A stretch of DNA of 64,000 nucleotides from Mucilaginibacter flavidus (GTDB lineage Bacteria; Bacteroidota; Bacteroidia; Sphingobacteriales; Sphingobacteriaceae), in NCBI RefSeq assembly GCF_024055575.1, contig NZ_JAMXOE010000032.1, positions 1-64,000 of the forward strand. The letters run 5' to 3'. This document shows positions 1 to 9,130 of this stretch, in pieces. Under the pieces are notes generated by a model. It saw only the letters and a program-made list of their open reading frames with translations. It ran no database searches and was not told the origin of the DNA. The position numbers were made by a program, and so were the translations under genes. Each line of letters opens with the position of its first letter. Position 1 is the stretch's first letter.

Positions 1-127
1 AATTATCGCTTTTTAAAACTTGAGGGGGTGTGTTTTTCAATATTTACCAAAAAAAGCTTCTATTTAACACAAACCCCATTTTAATTCTATTTTTTATTTT
101 TACCGGACAACAGTGATACCAAAGTGC

Positions 128-727
128 TTATTTTAGGACGGGGATATTGTTCTCGATAAGTACCCTTTTTAAATTATCGCCCCAAAAAGGAGTACCTTCG
201 TAATAATCCACACAATCCTTTAATGTTTTTAAATCACTTAATTTAGGAAGTATATCGTGTTCAAAGTCAGCTGTAATTATGCTCACAAATTCAACAAATT
301 CGTCGCCTGTTTTAACCGAATAACCAGTTTGGTTTCGATGTTTATTAAACTCCTTTGCCTTGGTCAGATAAGCGCCCTGTCTTAAACCTACCGTTAGGTC
401 ATGAATATTTGGACTCGCCTTTGGGTTTTTCATTGTTGCCTTTAGCCCAACTCCTATATTGAAACAAAAACTTACATCATCCTGTAGATTCCATGAAAAG
501 TTTTGAAGATTGATTATAGTAAAGAAATCGTCGTTACCGCGCCACCACGTTTGGCCTTTCGTTAAATAACCTTGCTGTTTAAGTAACGGTTTCAAATATT
601 CTTTGATGAATTTTAATTGCATTTCTTTCCCAGTCAAACCTTTTACTGATAGGGGTTGATTTAAATTTTTAGCGTCGGAGTTAATATCGTTTTGCCACCG
701 ACTTTTAATTATGGAAAAAATGCTCAT
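128..727 (-). CDS. DUF4304 domain-containing protein
   Basis: This 199-residue protein of unknown function resembles the DUF4304 family. The family-like core lies at roughly residues 38-110, with an LKQQGY segment, TWWR, an FSWN segment and a FNIGVG strand. There is no signal peptide, so it is probably cytoplasmic. Its ATG overlaps the stop of the upstream epimerase gene as ATGA, so the two are probably translationally coupled. DUF4304 proteins are sometimes found near polymorphic toxin or immunity genes, but no such genes are nearby here. The family call rests on pattern recognition only. Confidence 0.7.
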   Translation of the reverse strand: MSIFSIIKSRWQNDINSDAKNLNQPLSVKGLTGKEMQLKFIKEYLKPLLKQQGYLTKGQTWWRGNDDFFTIINLQNFSWNLQDDVSFCFNIGVGLKATMKNPKASPNIHDLTVGLRQGAYLTKAKEFNKHRNQTGYSVKTGDEFVEFVSIITADFEHDILPKLSDLKTLKDCVDYYEGTPFWGDNLKRVLIENNIPVLK

Positions 728-1737
728 ATTGTCTTAATTCCTAATCCATAATCATCCCCCAACACCCACTTCCCATCAACAAACTCCGGCATTTTATACG
801 GATTATTACTCGTTAAAAACGGCCCGTCTAAATCGGCCCAATCACATTGCGGAGCAAGTGCTATCCCGGCCAGGGTGGCGCAGCTGGTTTCACTCATGCA
901 GCCAATCATCAGCTTAAGACCGAGCTGGTTTGCTTTTAGTATCATCTGGTGAGCCTCGTGCATGCCTGCAGATTTCATCAGTTTAATATTGATGCCATGA
1001 TACACGCCTTTTGCCCTCTCAACATCGGGCAAGCGCTGCACCGCTTCATCGCCGATGATGGGGATCGGGCTGCGCTCGGTAAGCCAGGCATTGCTGTCGA
1101 TATCGGTTTTCAGCATGGGCTGCTCTATCAGTAACACACCCTGCTCGTGCAGCCAGTGGCAAAGGTCGAGGCTTTGCTCCAAATCGGTCCAGCCCTGATT
1201 GGCGTCAACAAACAATGGTTTATCGGTTACTGAGCGAATGGTATTGATCAGCTCTCTATCGCTGTCGCGGCCAAGTTTTACTTTTATTATTTTACAGTCC
1301 GGCGCTTCCTTTACTTTTTGGATGATGACTTCGGGCGTATCAATCCCGATGGTGAAACTGGTTGCCGGCATATTTGCAGGGCTGCTACCCAGCAACTGCC
1401 AACAGGGTTTGTTTTGCAGCTTGCCATCCAGGTCGTGCAGGGCAATGTCGATGCCTGCCTTAATGGCGGGGTTGCCGGGGGCAATTTCATCCAGGTAAGC
1501 TATTATCGCGTCAAAATCAAAAGGGTATTTAAACTGCGCGGCATCCACCTTGCCTAAAAAATCGGTGGCGGTTTGAAAGCTCTCGCCCATGTAGGGCACC
1601 ATTGACGCCTCGCCGTAACCGGTTTTGCCTTCGTGCTCAACTTGTATAAGCATAAGCGGCGTTGAGGTACGCGAAAATTTCGCAATTGTAAAAGTGTGCC
1701 GCAGCAACAGTTCGAATGGTTGGTAAGTCAGCTTCAT
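724..1737 (-). CDS. Dipeptide epimerase (L-Ala-D/L-Glu epimerase type, enolase superfamily)
   Basis: A 337-residue enolase-superfamily enzyme, probably epimerising dipeptides such as L-Ala-D-Glu released from peptidoglycan. Visible catalytic features are the KVK base motif at about 152-154, metal ligands D178, E205 and D230 in VDAN, IEQP and IGDEAV contexts, and the opposing lysine in INIKLMKSAG near 252-255. The ATG at 1737 was preferred to an upstream in-frame ATG at 1821. Translation from 1737 starts at the usual family N-terminus, and a minus-strand TAGCTTTG -7 box lies at 1753-1746, only 8 bases upstream. It is the first gene of a two-gene operon with the DUF4304 gene. Exact dipeptide specificity cannot be read from the sequence. 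Confidence 0.88.
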   Translation of the reverse strand: MKLTYQPFELLLRHTFTIAKFSRTSTPLMLIQVEHEGKTGYGEASMVPYMGESFQTATDFLGKVDAAQFKYPFDFDAIIAYLDEIAPGNPAIKAGIDIALHDLDGKLQNKPCWQLLGSSPANMPATSFTIGIDTPEVIIQKVKEAPDCKIIKVKLGRDSDRELINTIRSVTDKPLFVDANQGWTDLEQSLDLCHWLHEQGVLLIEQPMLKTDIDSNAWLTERSPIPIIGDEAVQRLPDVERAKGVYHGINIKLMKSAGMHEAHQMILKANQLGLKLMIGCMSETSCATLAGIALAPQCDWADLDGPFLTSNNPYKMPEFVDGKWVLGDDYGLGIKTI

Positions 1738-1745
1738 GTTAAATT

Positions 1746-1786
1746 CAAAGCTAAAATTTTCCGGTCGGATTTGATGCTTATCTTTG
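1746..1786. promoter_or_regulatory. Divergent promoter pair between epimerase and hypothetical gene
   Basis: Two Bacteroidota -7 boxes of the form TAnnTTTG face apart in the 54-bp intergenic region: TAGCTTTG on the minus strand (1753-1746) and TATCTTTG on the plus strand (1779-1786). Each lies 5-8 bases from the chosen ATG, so both transcripts would have almost no leader. No clear -33 TTTG is seen for the plus-strand promoter. Confidence 0.55.
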
Positions 1787-1791
1787 CGGCC

Positions 1792-2781
1792 ATGGGCCAA
1801 CAAATTTATCATCCGTTCCAATCTTTTAAATTCGGCAACCGCAATTGCTTTTTAACCGGGCAGGCGCTAACGTCGGAAGAGGAACGCGTGCAGGTGTTTC
1901 CCCAATGGTTAATGAGTCTTTACGAGCTGGAAGATAAGCCATTTAAGATGCTTGATGAAAGCATGGCCACCTATAAAGATATTAAAATACCCTGTGCCGC
2001 TGCAGTAAATGACGAATACCTGGAGCCGCTTGAAAATAAAATTGCCGCTGCCTTTGAATCGGGTTACGATGCTGTTAAAGAATTAGATGACCAGCTCCTT
2101 TTTCAATGGGCGGCCAAAATGTTGTACGGGTTAATTTTTAATGAAGTGCAAGGCGGAATAAAACTACAGCACTCCAAAGGCGAAGAATTTAATATATCAC
2201 AATCAATCATACACAAATTCGATAACCTGCATTTAATGCTGCAAAGCCTTAATCTGCCGCTTGTGTTTGAGGACTTTAAGCCTTACAGCATCTTCCTTTT
2301 TAAGGTTGATAATAACCCGCTGGAGTTTGGATACCGAGATGAAATAAACACACTTACGTTTTCGCTCCGCATACGCGATTTTGGGCTGGTGATGTGCCTG
2401 CAGGATAATGGCGCAAATTATTCGTACCACCGCGAGATGTATGATAAGATAAAGAATGAGGTGTTGCACCCAATACAATTTGAGGAGTTTTGCGGGCGGG
2501 TATTTTACTCGGCTTACCTGTTTAACCGCCTGCCGGAGTATAATGTACTGGAGGCCAACGACGAAATTTATATTGAGGCGATGCCTTTGCGCGGTACCAG
2601 CAGCAAGCCATTGTTTGATACCTGGCTAAATAAAATATACGGACAGGTGCTGGAAAGCTTCTGGAAAAACTGGGGCTTTTTACTGCTCGAGATTATTAAA
2701 AATCCCGAGCAGCCTATGAGTTTTTTATTTAATCCGGATGGCAGCTATATCAATGCATCCACGATTGAACTTTCTCGGTAA
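1792..2781 (+). CDS. Hypothetical protein, cytoplasmic
   Basis: I do not recognise this 329-residue protein. It has no signal peptide or membrane segment. The sequence is rich in aromatic and acidic residues, with mixed alpha/beta character and a C-terminus ending in a SYINASTIELSR segment. The ATG at 1792 is chosen because a TATCTTTG -7 box ends 5 bases upstream; an ATG at 1774 is possible but would lie upstream of that box. It is divergent from the epimerase gene, and its last 32 bases overlap the convergent rhomboid gene. Confidence 0.7.
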   Translation: MGQQIYHPFQSFKFGNRNCFLTGQALTSEEERVQVFPQWLMSLYELEDKPFKMLDESMATYKDIKIPCAAAVNDEYLEPLENKIAAAFESGYDAVKELDDQLLFQWAAKMLYGLIFNEVQGGIKLQHSKGEEFNISQSIIHKFDNLHLMLQSLNLPLVFEDFKPYSIFLFKVDNNPLEFGYRDEINTLTFSLRIRDFGLVMCLQDNGANYSYHREMYDKIKNEVLHPIQFEEFCGRVFYSAYLFNRLPEYNVLEANDEIYIEAMPLRGTSSKPLFDTWLNKIYGQVLESFWKNWGFLLLEIIKNPEQPMSFLFNPDGSYINASTIELSR

Positions 2782-3382
2782 TTTGATTTATAAACCCGTT
2801 TACAACGTGCGGGTGCAACGCAATGGTTATTAACAACCCGCTCAGTGCGCCAAACATGTGCGCATCGTGATTGATATTATCTGCGGCACGCTTGGCAGCA
2901 TAATTACAATAAATAAGGTAAAGTACACCAAAAACCACAGCCGGCATTTGAAATCCGGGTATCAGCATAAGCCCCAGCGGTGAAACAGGGCTATACAGAA
3001 TATAGCTGAATATAACCGCACTCACTGCACCAGAAGCCCCGAGGCTGTGATACCATTCGTCGTTTTTATGCTTGTAAACTGTGGGCAGGTCACTTAAAAT
3101 CAGGCTGACAAAGTATAGCACCCCAAACTGCCAGTGCCCCAGAACCGGTTCAAGCCCAAACGCAAAAAAGGAAAATGAAAGCATGTTAAACAGCAAGTGC
3201 ATGATGTCGGCGTGAATAAATCCACTGCTCACAACGGTATAAACACGCTGACCGCGGTATATGCTGAACGGGTGCAATATCAATTGGGCATAAATGTTAT
3301 CGCTATAAAATGCCCAAACCGAAGTAAGAATAGTAAAAGCAAATATAAAGGAGGCCACCGGGGCCGTCTGCAAATATTCCAT
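2750..3382 (-). CDS. Rhomboid family intramembrane serine protease
   Basis: A 210-residue polytopic membrane protein with the rhomboid layout. The HxxxN motif lies in transmembrane helix 2 (H62, N66), the nucleophile in GASG (S117), and the catalytic histidine at H175 in the last helices. About six hydrophobic segments are visible, so this is a minimal six-helix rhomboid with only short soluble tails. Such proteases cleave transmembrane segments inside the bilayer; the substrate is unknown. Its ATG shares one base with the stop of the upstream M14 gene (TAATG), a translational coupling arrangement. The 3' end overlaps the convergent gene by 32 bases. Confidence 0.92.
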   Translation of the reverse strand: MEYLQTAPVASFIFAFTILTSVWAFYSDNIYAQLILHPFSIYRGQRVYTVVSSGFIHADIMHLLFNMLSFSFFAFGLEPVLGHWQFGVLYFVSLILSDLPTVYKHKNDEWYHSLGASGAVSAVIFSYILYSPVSPLGLMLIPGFQMPAVVFGVLYLIYCNYAAKRAADNINHDAHMFGALSGLLITIALHPHVVNGFINQITEKVQSWMH

Positions 3383-5124
3383 TATTTCAAATCGAGTTTA
3401 GTATCGGTAACAATCCTGCCTACCGGGTAGCGAAGATATGTTTTTTCGAAATAGATAGAGTTGCGGTACAAAAAGTTTAATTGTGCGCCCGCGCTGGCGG
3501 CCAGTTTAGGGTCCTTTGCTTTGGCATCATCCAGTTTCTTCTTTAGCTCTGTATCGGTTTTCAGCATCTCAGCGGCTTTGTCTTCAAACACATAATTGCT
3601 GAAATATTCCTTCTCGCCCAAAACCGAATCAAAAAAGTTCCATGCAAAGAAAGAATCTACACCCTGCGGCTCCAAAGTTTCAACTATGTAACGGTTCAGT
3701 GGCTGGTTAGTGTAAACCACGTAGTCGCCTTCATAAAATTTAACCGGCATGGTAACCGGGTTAAGCTTCACAGCACTGTGGATATAATGGCCTTCATAAG
3801 GCTTATTCGGGGTTTTATAGTCGTCGATATAATACATCTGCAGGGTGAGCGTAGTGTCGTGTGTCAGGCGGCGCATAGCAACACTATTCAGCTTAAACAG
3901 GTCTATGATTTTGCCCCAGGCCTGCGGTATTACATAGGCCAGCGGCTTATCAACTGTTTCAGTTGCTTTGTAGGTATTCAGATACTTTACAGTTTTGGTA
4001 TATGGCTGGTTGCGGTCGTAATATAAACGTTTCAGGCCGCTAATGTCGCTGGGTTTGTACAGGGCAGCGTAGCCTTTAAAAGTGATGGTGTCGATATGGT
4101 CGTGGTCGACGTCCCAGTCCATGGCAAAGGTTTTTTGCTGAGCCACCTGCTCATCAGCCTTATGCTTCAGTTCGCCTACCAGTTTGGCATCACGCTCATA
4201 AATATCAACCAGGTGCTTTTCAAATTCGTAGGTGGCCCACACCCGTTTGTCGAACGGCTTCAGCATATGCGTTTCGGTAATATAGCTGATGATGTTGCGC
4301 TGTGACGTGTAGCCCGTGGCAAACCTCGGCGTTTCCAAAAAGCTTACGATGCCTGAATCAGGCAAACCACGCTCGCCTGCGCCGTAGGGTATCATTTCAT
4401 AACCGCCTCTTTTCATGCGTTTATACAATTCGGGCGTTAAAGTTTCTGAAGTGTATTTTGAGAGTATTGGGTTTTGCTTATCCTTTTGGGTTTCAATCAG
4501 CGTCATGGTGTACTGGTAGTCGGCGCCATCGCTGGTGTGGTTATCCAAAAAGATCTCAGGGTTCCAGGTGTTTACTATCTGCTCAAAAGCCAGGGCGTTG
4601 CGGCTGTCGGCCTTAATGAAATCGCGGTTTAAATCGAGGTTGCGGTAGTTGCCTCTAAAGCCATAGGCACGCGGCCCGTTCTGGCTCACGCGGCTCCAGC
4701 CACGGTTCATGGCGCCGTCAATATTGTATAGGGCTATCATGCAAATTACAATGTTTTTGGGCAGCGCATTTTTTTTCAGCAGGTCGCGGGCAAACATCAT
4801 GCTGGCATCTATGCCTTCCGGCTCGCCGGGGTGTATGCCATTGTTTATCAGCAGCACGCGTTTGTTTTGTTTTTTTATCAAAGCCGGGTCGAACACCTTA
4901 TCGCGCGATAACACCACCAGCGTTAAAGGCTTGCCAATATCGGTAGTGCCGTAGTTAATCAACTTCATCTGCGGATTGGTGGCCGCAAGTTTTTTGTAAT
5001 AAGCAATAACCTCGCTGTAAGTGGCCGTGTAGTTTTTATCCTTACTAAGTTCAAAAGGGGTTAGCTGGGCGCTTGCGTTAAAAAAAACAAAGCAGCAAAA
5101 CAGGGCCGGTAAAAGTGTTTTCAT
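3382..5124 (-). CDS. Exported M14 family zinc carboxypeptidase
   Basis: A 580-residue secreted or periplasmic metallopeptidase. Residues 1-20 form a signal peptide ending in ASAQ. The M14 zinc site is visible as HPGE (H98, E101), a third ligand histidine in DNHTSDG (H196), and a candidate catalytic glutamate in an ITETHM segment. The C-terminal 250 residues form an additional domain common in Bacteroidota M14 proteins. The ATG at 5124 is chosen over an in-frame one at 5142, because the upstream ATG lies inside a TATATTTG promoter box. It forms a coupled pair with the rhomboid gene. It probably trims peptides for uptake. Confidence 0.9.
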   Translation of the reverse strand: MKTLLPALFCCFVFFNASAQLTPFELSKDKNYTATYSEVIAYYKKLAATNPQMKLINYGTTDIGKPLTLVVLSRDKVFDPALIKKQNKRVLLINNGIHPGEPEGIDASMMFARDLLKKNALPKNIVICMIALYNIDGAMNRGWSRVSQNGPRAYGFRGNYRNLDLNRDFIKADSRNALAFEQIVNTWNPEIFLDNHTSDGADYQYTMTLIETQKDKQNPILSKYTSETLTPELYKRMKRGGYEMIPYGAGERGLPDSGIVSFLETPRFATGYTSQRNIISYITETHMLKPFDKRVWATYEFEKHLVDIYERDAKLVGELKHKADEQVAQQKTFAMDWDVDHDHIDTITFKGYAALYKPSDISGLKRLYYDRNQPYTKTVKYLNTYKATETVDKPLAYVIPQAWGKIIDLFKLNSVAMRRLTHDTTLTLQMYYIDDYKTPNKPYEGHYIHSAVKLNPVTMPVKFYEGDYVVYTNQPLNRYIVETLEPQGVDSFFAWNFFDSVLGEKEYFSNYVFEDKAAEMLKTDTELKKKLDDAKAKDPKLAASAGAQLNFLYRNSIYFEKTYLRYPVGRIVTDTKLDLK

Positions 5125-5139
5125 GAAAAGGGCTTTTGG

Positions 5140-5147
5140 CAAATATA
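5140..5147 (-). promoter_or_regulatory. -7 promoter box of the M14 gene
   Basis: TATATTTG read on the minus strand, matching the Bacteroidota TAnnTTTG consensus, 15 bases upstream of the M14 ATG at 5124. It overlaps the alternative ATG at 5142, which argues against that start. Confidence 0.6.
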
Positions 5148-5174
5148 ATTACCGGCGCCGAATAAAAATGTATT

Positions 5175-5534
5175 TTATTGGTTACCTGCGGCTAGCTCTT
5201 CCTGTACCTTTTTAGGCAAACCTTTAATCACTTCGTTGTATGAGTGGTCAATCATATCGTGAAGTTGTTTTTTGGTGAGTGTACCGTCAAGGCGAACGGT
5301 GTTCCACATCTTTTTGTTCATGTGGTAGCCGGGCTGTACTTCAGTATATTTTTCGCGCAGTTCAACGGCAAGTTCGGGTTCGCATTTTACATTGAAGCTT
5401 GTTCCCTGGCTTATGCTGGTAAGTAAAAATATTTTGCCGGCAACTTTAAATACCAGCGTATCCTCGCCAAAGGGTAAACCCTCAGTCACCGCAGGCTTCT
5501 GCAGGCAATAATCACGAAGTTCTTCAATATTCAT
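5175..5534 (-). CDS. MmcQ/YjbR family protein
   Basis: A 119-residue protein of the MmcQ/YjbR family, which has a double-wing DNA-binding-like fold. Diagnostic stretches are LRDYCLQKPAVTEGLPFGED near the N-terminus, the VFKVAGKIF strand, and YHMNKKMWNTVRLDG in the middle. Its biological role is not established. Two bases separate its start from the stop of the upstream beta-barrel gene, so the two are probably co-transcribed. Confidence 0.88.
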   Translation of the reverse strand: MNIEELRDYCLQKPAVTEGLPFGEDTLVFKVAGKIFLLTSISQGTSFNVKCEPELAVELREKYTEVQPGYHMNKKMWNTVRLDGTLTKKQLHDMIDHSYNEVIKGLPKKVQEELAAGNQ

Positions 5535-5536
5535 GC

Positions 5537-6292
5537 TTAAAATCCGTAAGTCCTAACCAGCTTGTTATATGATACCGTTGTACCGAAGAAGTACTTGAAG
5601 CCAATTGTAAACTGCCGGTACTGGTTAGTTGCATTATTCTTAAATTTCGAGGTAGGGTCGTCGTAGCCATCCAAACCTTCGCCAAAAACAATGTTGTGCA
5701 CGTAGCCTACATCAATGGCCCAGCCTGGTTCGGCGTATGAGTCGTATATTTTAAATTCATAACCCACTCTTAGCGGTATTGAAAAATTAATGCTTTTGTC
5801 TTTCCCCGGAAAAACGTAGTCGGTGCCGCCATTGGCTAAAATTACATTTGTACGCTGTACCTTATTGTTGTTACTAACTATTCCAATACCGGTGCCTGCA
5901 TAAAATCCTTTTACCGCATTTAAAAACCAGTCGTTCTCGTAGTCAATAAACGCGCCCAATTGCACGTCTGCATGCATGTAAAGCGCCAAAAAATTATTGG
6001 TAAACTGGCGGCCGTACCTATCCTTATCAACAGTTAGTCCTCCGCCCGATAAATTGCCACGCTGCAATTCCAGTTCCATAGGGATATACGGGTTGAAATT
6101 ATAAGTACCAAAGATTTGCCCGGTAAAGTTTTGACTTTGTTTAGGGATATTCGTGTAACCACGCTCATAACTTGCGCCAAAACCGACGCCAAATTGATAA
6201 TAATTGTAACCAGCCTGCGCATTGGCAGCAACAGTAGAAATTACAAGGGCTATTAATAAAATATATCTTTTCAATTGATAAATTTTGCGCAA
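5537..6292 (-). CDS. Exported outer-membrane beta-barrel protein (hypothetical)
   Basis: A 251-residue protein with an N-terminal signal peptide ending in ANAQ. It then shows alternating aromatic/glycine strands typical of a small outer-membrane beta-barrel, with a final strand QFTIGFKYFFG. The function is unknown. The start is a TTG at 6292; a second TTG at 6274 would begin MKRYILL and give an equally good signal peptide. A minus-strand TAATTTTG box at 6336-6329 is the likely promoter. It is first in an operon with the YjbR-like gene. Confidence 0.72.
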   Translation of the reverse strand: MRKIYQLKRYILLIALVISTVAANAQAGYNYYQFGVGFGASYERGYTNIPKQSQNFTGQIFGTYNFNPYIPMELELQRGNLSGGGLTVDKDRYGRQFTNNFLALYMHADVQLGAFIDYENDWFLNAVKGFYAGTGIGIVSNNNKVQRTNVILANGGTDYVFPGKDKSINFSIPLRVGYEFKIYDSYAEPGWAIDVGYVHNIVFGEGLDGYDDPTSKFKNNATNQYRQFTIGFKYFFGTTVSYNKLVRTYGF

Positions 6293-6362
6293 TATTTACA
6301 ATTTTGGAGTAATATTATACTGTTTCCTCAAAATTAAAAATTTTAGTGACATATTGCTTAAT

Positions 6363-7613
6363 ATGAATATTAATTCGTTGCTCAAACACACGGTTACCGA
6401 ACGGTTTTTAAGGTACGTAACCATTGATACTCAATCCGACCCGGCATCCGAAACTACACCTTCAACGCCAAAACAAAAAGATTTGGGCCGATTGTTAGTG
6501 TCCGAATTGCTGGCGATGGGCGTTACTGATGCCCACATGGACGAATATGGCTATGTATACGCAACAATACCTGCAAATGTTAACAGGGCTGTCACCGTAA
6601 TTTGTTTTTGCTCGCACATGGATACTGCGCCCGATTGCAGCGGTACAGGTGTAAAACCAATAATACACAAAAATTATGGTGGCGAGGACCTTATTTTGCC
6701 CGATGACACAGCGCAAATAATAAAACTTACAGAACATCCCGATTTAAAAAACCAGCTGGGTAACGACATAATTACTGCCAGCGGTACTACCCTTTTAGGC
6801 GCTGATAACAAAGCCGGCGTAGCCGAAATTATGGATGCCTGTTACCAGTTAATTAATCACCCTGAAATAAAGCACGGCACTATCCGCATATTATTTACAC
6901 CCGATGAAGAGATCGGTCGTGGAGTTGATAAGGTTGATATAAAAAAAATTGGCGCCTATGCCTGCTATACCATGGATGGCGAAAGCGCAGGCAACATGGA
7001 GAATGAAACCTTCAGTGCCGATGGCGCAAAACTGGTGATAAACGGTGTAAGCTCGCACCCTGGCTTTGCTAAAGGTAAAATGGAAAGCGCCATAAAAATC
7101 GCAGGCCAGATAGTAGCATCGTTGCCTTATGATTTATCGCCTGAAGGAACCGAAAACAAACAAGGCTTTGTACATCCAGTAGCTATTGAGGCCCACGTGG
7201 AAACGGCAAGCGTCGATTTCATCATCCGCGATTTTGACGATGATAAACTGGCAGAACATGCCAATGTAATCCGCCAGATTGCTGATAGGGTATTAAAAAA
7301 CTTTCCCGGCTCAACCTGTACACTTGATGTAAAGCCCCAATACCGCAACATGAAAAGCGTATTGGACAAGCACCCGCAGATTGTTGAATACGGCATGGAG
7401 GCCATGAAACGGGCCGGGCTTGATGCAAAACTGTGCAGCATTCGCGGCGGCACGGATGGTTCCCGCCTGTCGTTCATGGGCTTGCCATGCCCCAATATTT
7501 TTGCCGGCGAACACGCTTTTCACAGTAAGCACGAGTGGGTATCGGTGCAGGATATGCAAAAAGCAGTTGACACCATTTTGCATTTATGCATGGTGTGGGA
7601 AGAGCAGAGTTGA
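6363..7613 (+). CDS. pepT: Peptidase T (tripeptide aminopeptidase)
   Basis: A 416-residue cytoplasmic M20-family zinc aminopeptidase that removes the N-terminal residue of tripeptides. The di-zinc site is clear: SHMDT (H85, D87), GADNKAG (D148), PDEEIG (E182, E183), TMDGES (D205) and a C-terminal HSKHEW histidine. The length matches E. coli PepT (about 408). The ATG at 6363 opens the conserved MNINSLLKHTVTERF start; the in-frame extension up to 6285 encodes no recognisable sequence. It is divergent from the beta-barrel gene. It would finish peptide breakdown begun by the exported peptidases encoded nearby. Confidence 0.95.
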   Translation: MNINSLLKHTVTERFLRYVTIDTQSDPASETTPSTPKQKDLGRLLVSELLAMGVTDAHMDEYGYVYATIPANVNRAVTVICFCSHMDTAPDCSGTGVKPIIHKNYGGEDLILPDDTAQIIKLTEHPDLKNQLGNDIITASGTTLLGADNKAGVAEIMDACYQLINHPEIKHGTIRILFTPDEEIGRGVDKVDIKKIGAYACYTMDGESAGNMENETFSADGAKLVINGVSSHPGFAKGKMESAIKIAGQIVASLPYDLSPEGTENKQGFVHPVAIEAHVETASVDFIIRDFDDDKLAEHANVIRQIADRVLKNFPGSTCTLDVKPQYRNMKSVLDKHPQIVEYGMEAMKRAGLDAKLCSIRGGTDGSRLSFMGLPCPNIFAGEHAFHSKHEWVSVQDMQKAVDTILHLCMVWEEQS

Positions 7614-7685
7614 TTTGAAGATTTTATAATGGAGTAATTTGAAGATGTTTAGCCGCAGGTGCTCAGTGAACACCTATGCCGACAC

Positions 7686-8345
7686 TTATTTCACGTTATA
7701 ACTCAATATGGTTTCCTTGTCATATATCGAGCCTGAAATGCCGGTATCCGATTCTATCATACCAACGCCTTTGGCAAGGTAGAAATCATAAACAGAATAG
7801 CTCATAAAACCCGAACCCAAATCATACTGAAGATCCGCCTGAGTATGCATTACATTGGTGAAAGTTTTGCCGTTAACAACCCGGGTTATGCCTTTTTCTT
7901 TAATGGTATTTATCATTTGTGCCGGGAAACCATTAACGTAACCATCCGCAGTTGGGCTGGTAGTCCAGCTATATCCTGCCGCTTTCGTGTCGTTGCCCAA
8001 ATGTATTTCTATGTTAATCCCGTAAGTGGGAATGGTTTGGAGTATCGAAAAATCATGATTAGCCGTGTAAAAATAACCTAAGGTGTTCCCCTTTACAGTC
8101 GATGAGCTGGTTGCTTCGTAATAGCTTTTGCCATTAAACGTTTTTGTGTTCCCCGTCATTTTTATTACTGTCGAGCTTGTGGCACCGGCAATTTCTTCTT
8201 TATAAGTCCATGTGCTCCCGGAAGTAACAGGGAAATAGCTGTCGGATGTTGAAGCACCGTCGCCAGGCTTTGGGTCGTTTTTTGAAGATATACAGCCTGA
8301 AGCAAAAAATGCCACAACGGCGATAAGGAAAAGGGTATGTTTCAT
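7686..8345 (-). CDS. Lipoprotein of unknown function
   Basis: A 219-residue predicted lipoprotein. A short hydrophobic signal ends in a lipobox (ASGC, Cys18), followed by a Ser/Thr/Asp-rich linker. The mature part looks all-beta, with a YFPVTSGSTWTYK segment often seen at the start of Bacteroidota periplasmic or surface lipoproteins. I cannot assign a function. It is convergent with pepT and appears monocistronic. Confidence 0.75.
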   Translation of the reverse strand: MKHTLFLIAVVAFFASGCISSKNDPKPGDGASTSDSYFPVTSGSTWTYKEEIAGATSSTVIKMTGNTKTFNGKSYYEATSSSTVKGNTLGYFYTANHDFSILQTIPTYGINIEIHLGNDTKAAGYSWTTSPTADGYVNGFPAQMINTIKEKGITRVVNGKTFTNVMHTQADLQYDLGSGFMSYSVYDFYLAKGVGMIESDTGISGSIYDKETILSYNVK

Positions 8346-8444
8346 GGGATAAATATATTAAAATCCCAATAATTTCCTTTAGCTTAATTTTATTTCAGCC
8401 AATAAAAGCAATATGTCTTTTTAATTATACCGGATAAAATACTA

Positions 8445-8906
8445 TCACGAATTAAAATGATACAAAAATACCACCTCGCCGGTATACGCCGGCTTTTTCT
8501 CGCCGTCAATCTCCATGGTTACGCCAATGGTTGCTTTGGTAATGCCACGTAAATTTACAATGGCCACCAGTTTGGCGTGCAGCCGCACCTGGCTGTCAAC
8601 TTTTACCGGTTGGGCAAAGCGAATATTTTCGATGCTGTAGTTTATCTGCATCTTAAGGTTTTGCACATCGGCAATCTGGTGCCAGAAGTAAGGCAGCAAT
8701 GATACGGTTAGGTAGCCATGCGCAATGGTGGCATTAAAAGGGCCTTCACTTTCGGCCCGCACCGGGTCAGTATGGATCCACTGATGGTCTATGGTCGCAT
8801 CTGCAAATTTGTTTATTTGTTCCTGGGTTATGGTGTGCCAGCCTGAAATGCCAATCTCTTTACCGAGGTGGGATTCAAATTCGGGGTGGTTTCTTATAAC
8901 TATCAT
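8445..8906 (-). CDS. MaoC-like (R)-specific enoyl-CoA hydratase
   Basis: A 153-residue single hot-dog-domain protein of the MaoC/NodN dehydratase family. The hydratase-2 motif is visible: FADATIDHQWIHTDP (Asp and His catalytic pair), followed by AHGYLT. Such enzymes hydrate trans-2-enoyl-CoA. The nearest homologues belong to the NodN-like group, where the substrate is often unclear. It is a single gene between the lipoprotein and sigma-factor genes. Confidence 0.88.
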   Translation of the reverse strand: MIVIRNHPEFESHLGKEIGISGWHTITQEQINKFADATIDHQWIHTDPVRAESEGPFNATIAHGYLTVSLLPYFWHQIADVQNLKMQINYSIENIRFAQPVKVDSQVRLHAKLVAIVNLRGITKATIGVTMEIDGEKKPAYTGEVVFLYHFNS

Positions 8907-9051
8907 TGGGTAACGCTTTAGAGTGATGAATAATTGGATTGTAAAAATAGTAAACTGCCGGAGATTGCGAAATGTTTATGGGGTAGTTAATAATATTCCA
9001 GGACGGAATGCGCTGTGCAGTCAATAATTAACCAATCAGGCGTTCTCAAAT

Positions 9052-9103
9052 AAAAAAGGTCAGAAAGCATAACGATATTAATTATCGGTAAACCTTCTGA
9101 CCT
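9052..9103 (-). terminator. Intrinsic terminator of the ECF sigma gene
   Basis: Inverted arms AGGTCAGAA (9057-9065) and TTCTGACCT (9095-9103) enclose a second small stem. On the minus strand the hairpin is followed directly by a T-run at 9057-9052. It lies 28 bases beyond the sigma-factor stop. Confidence 0.75.
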
Positions 9104-9130
9104 AATCTCTGATTAACTAACCGCTAATCA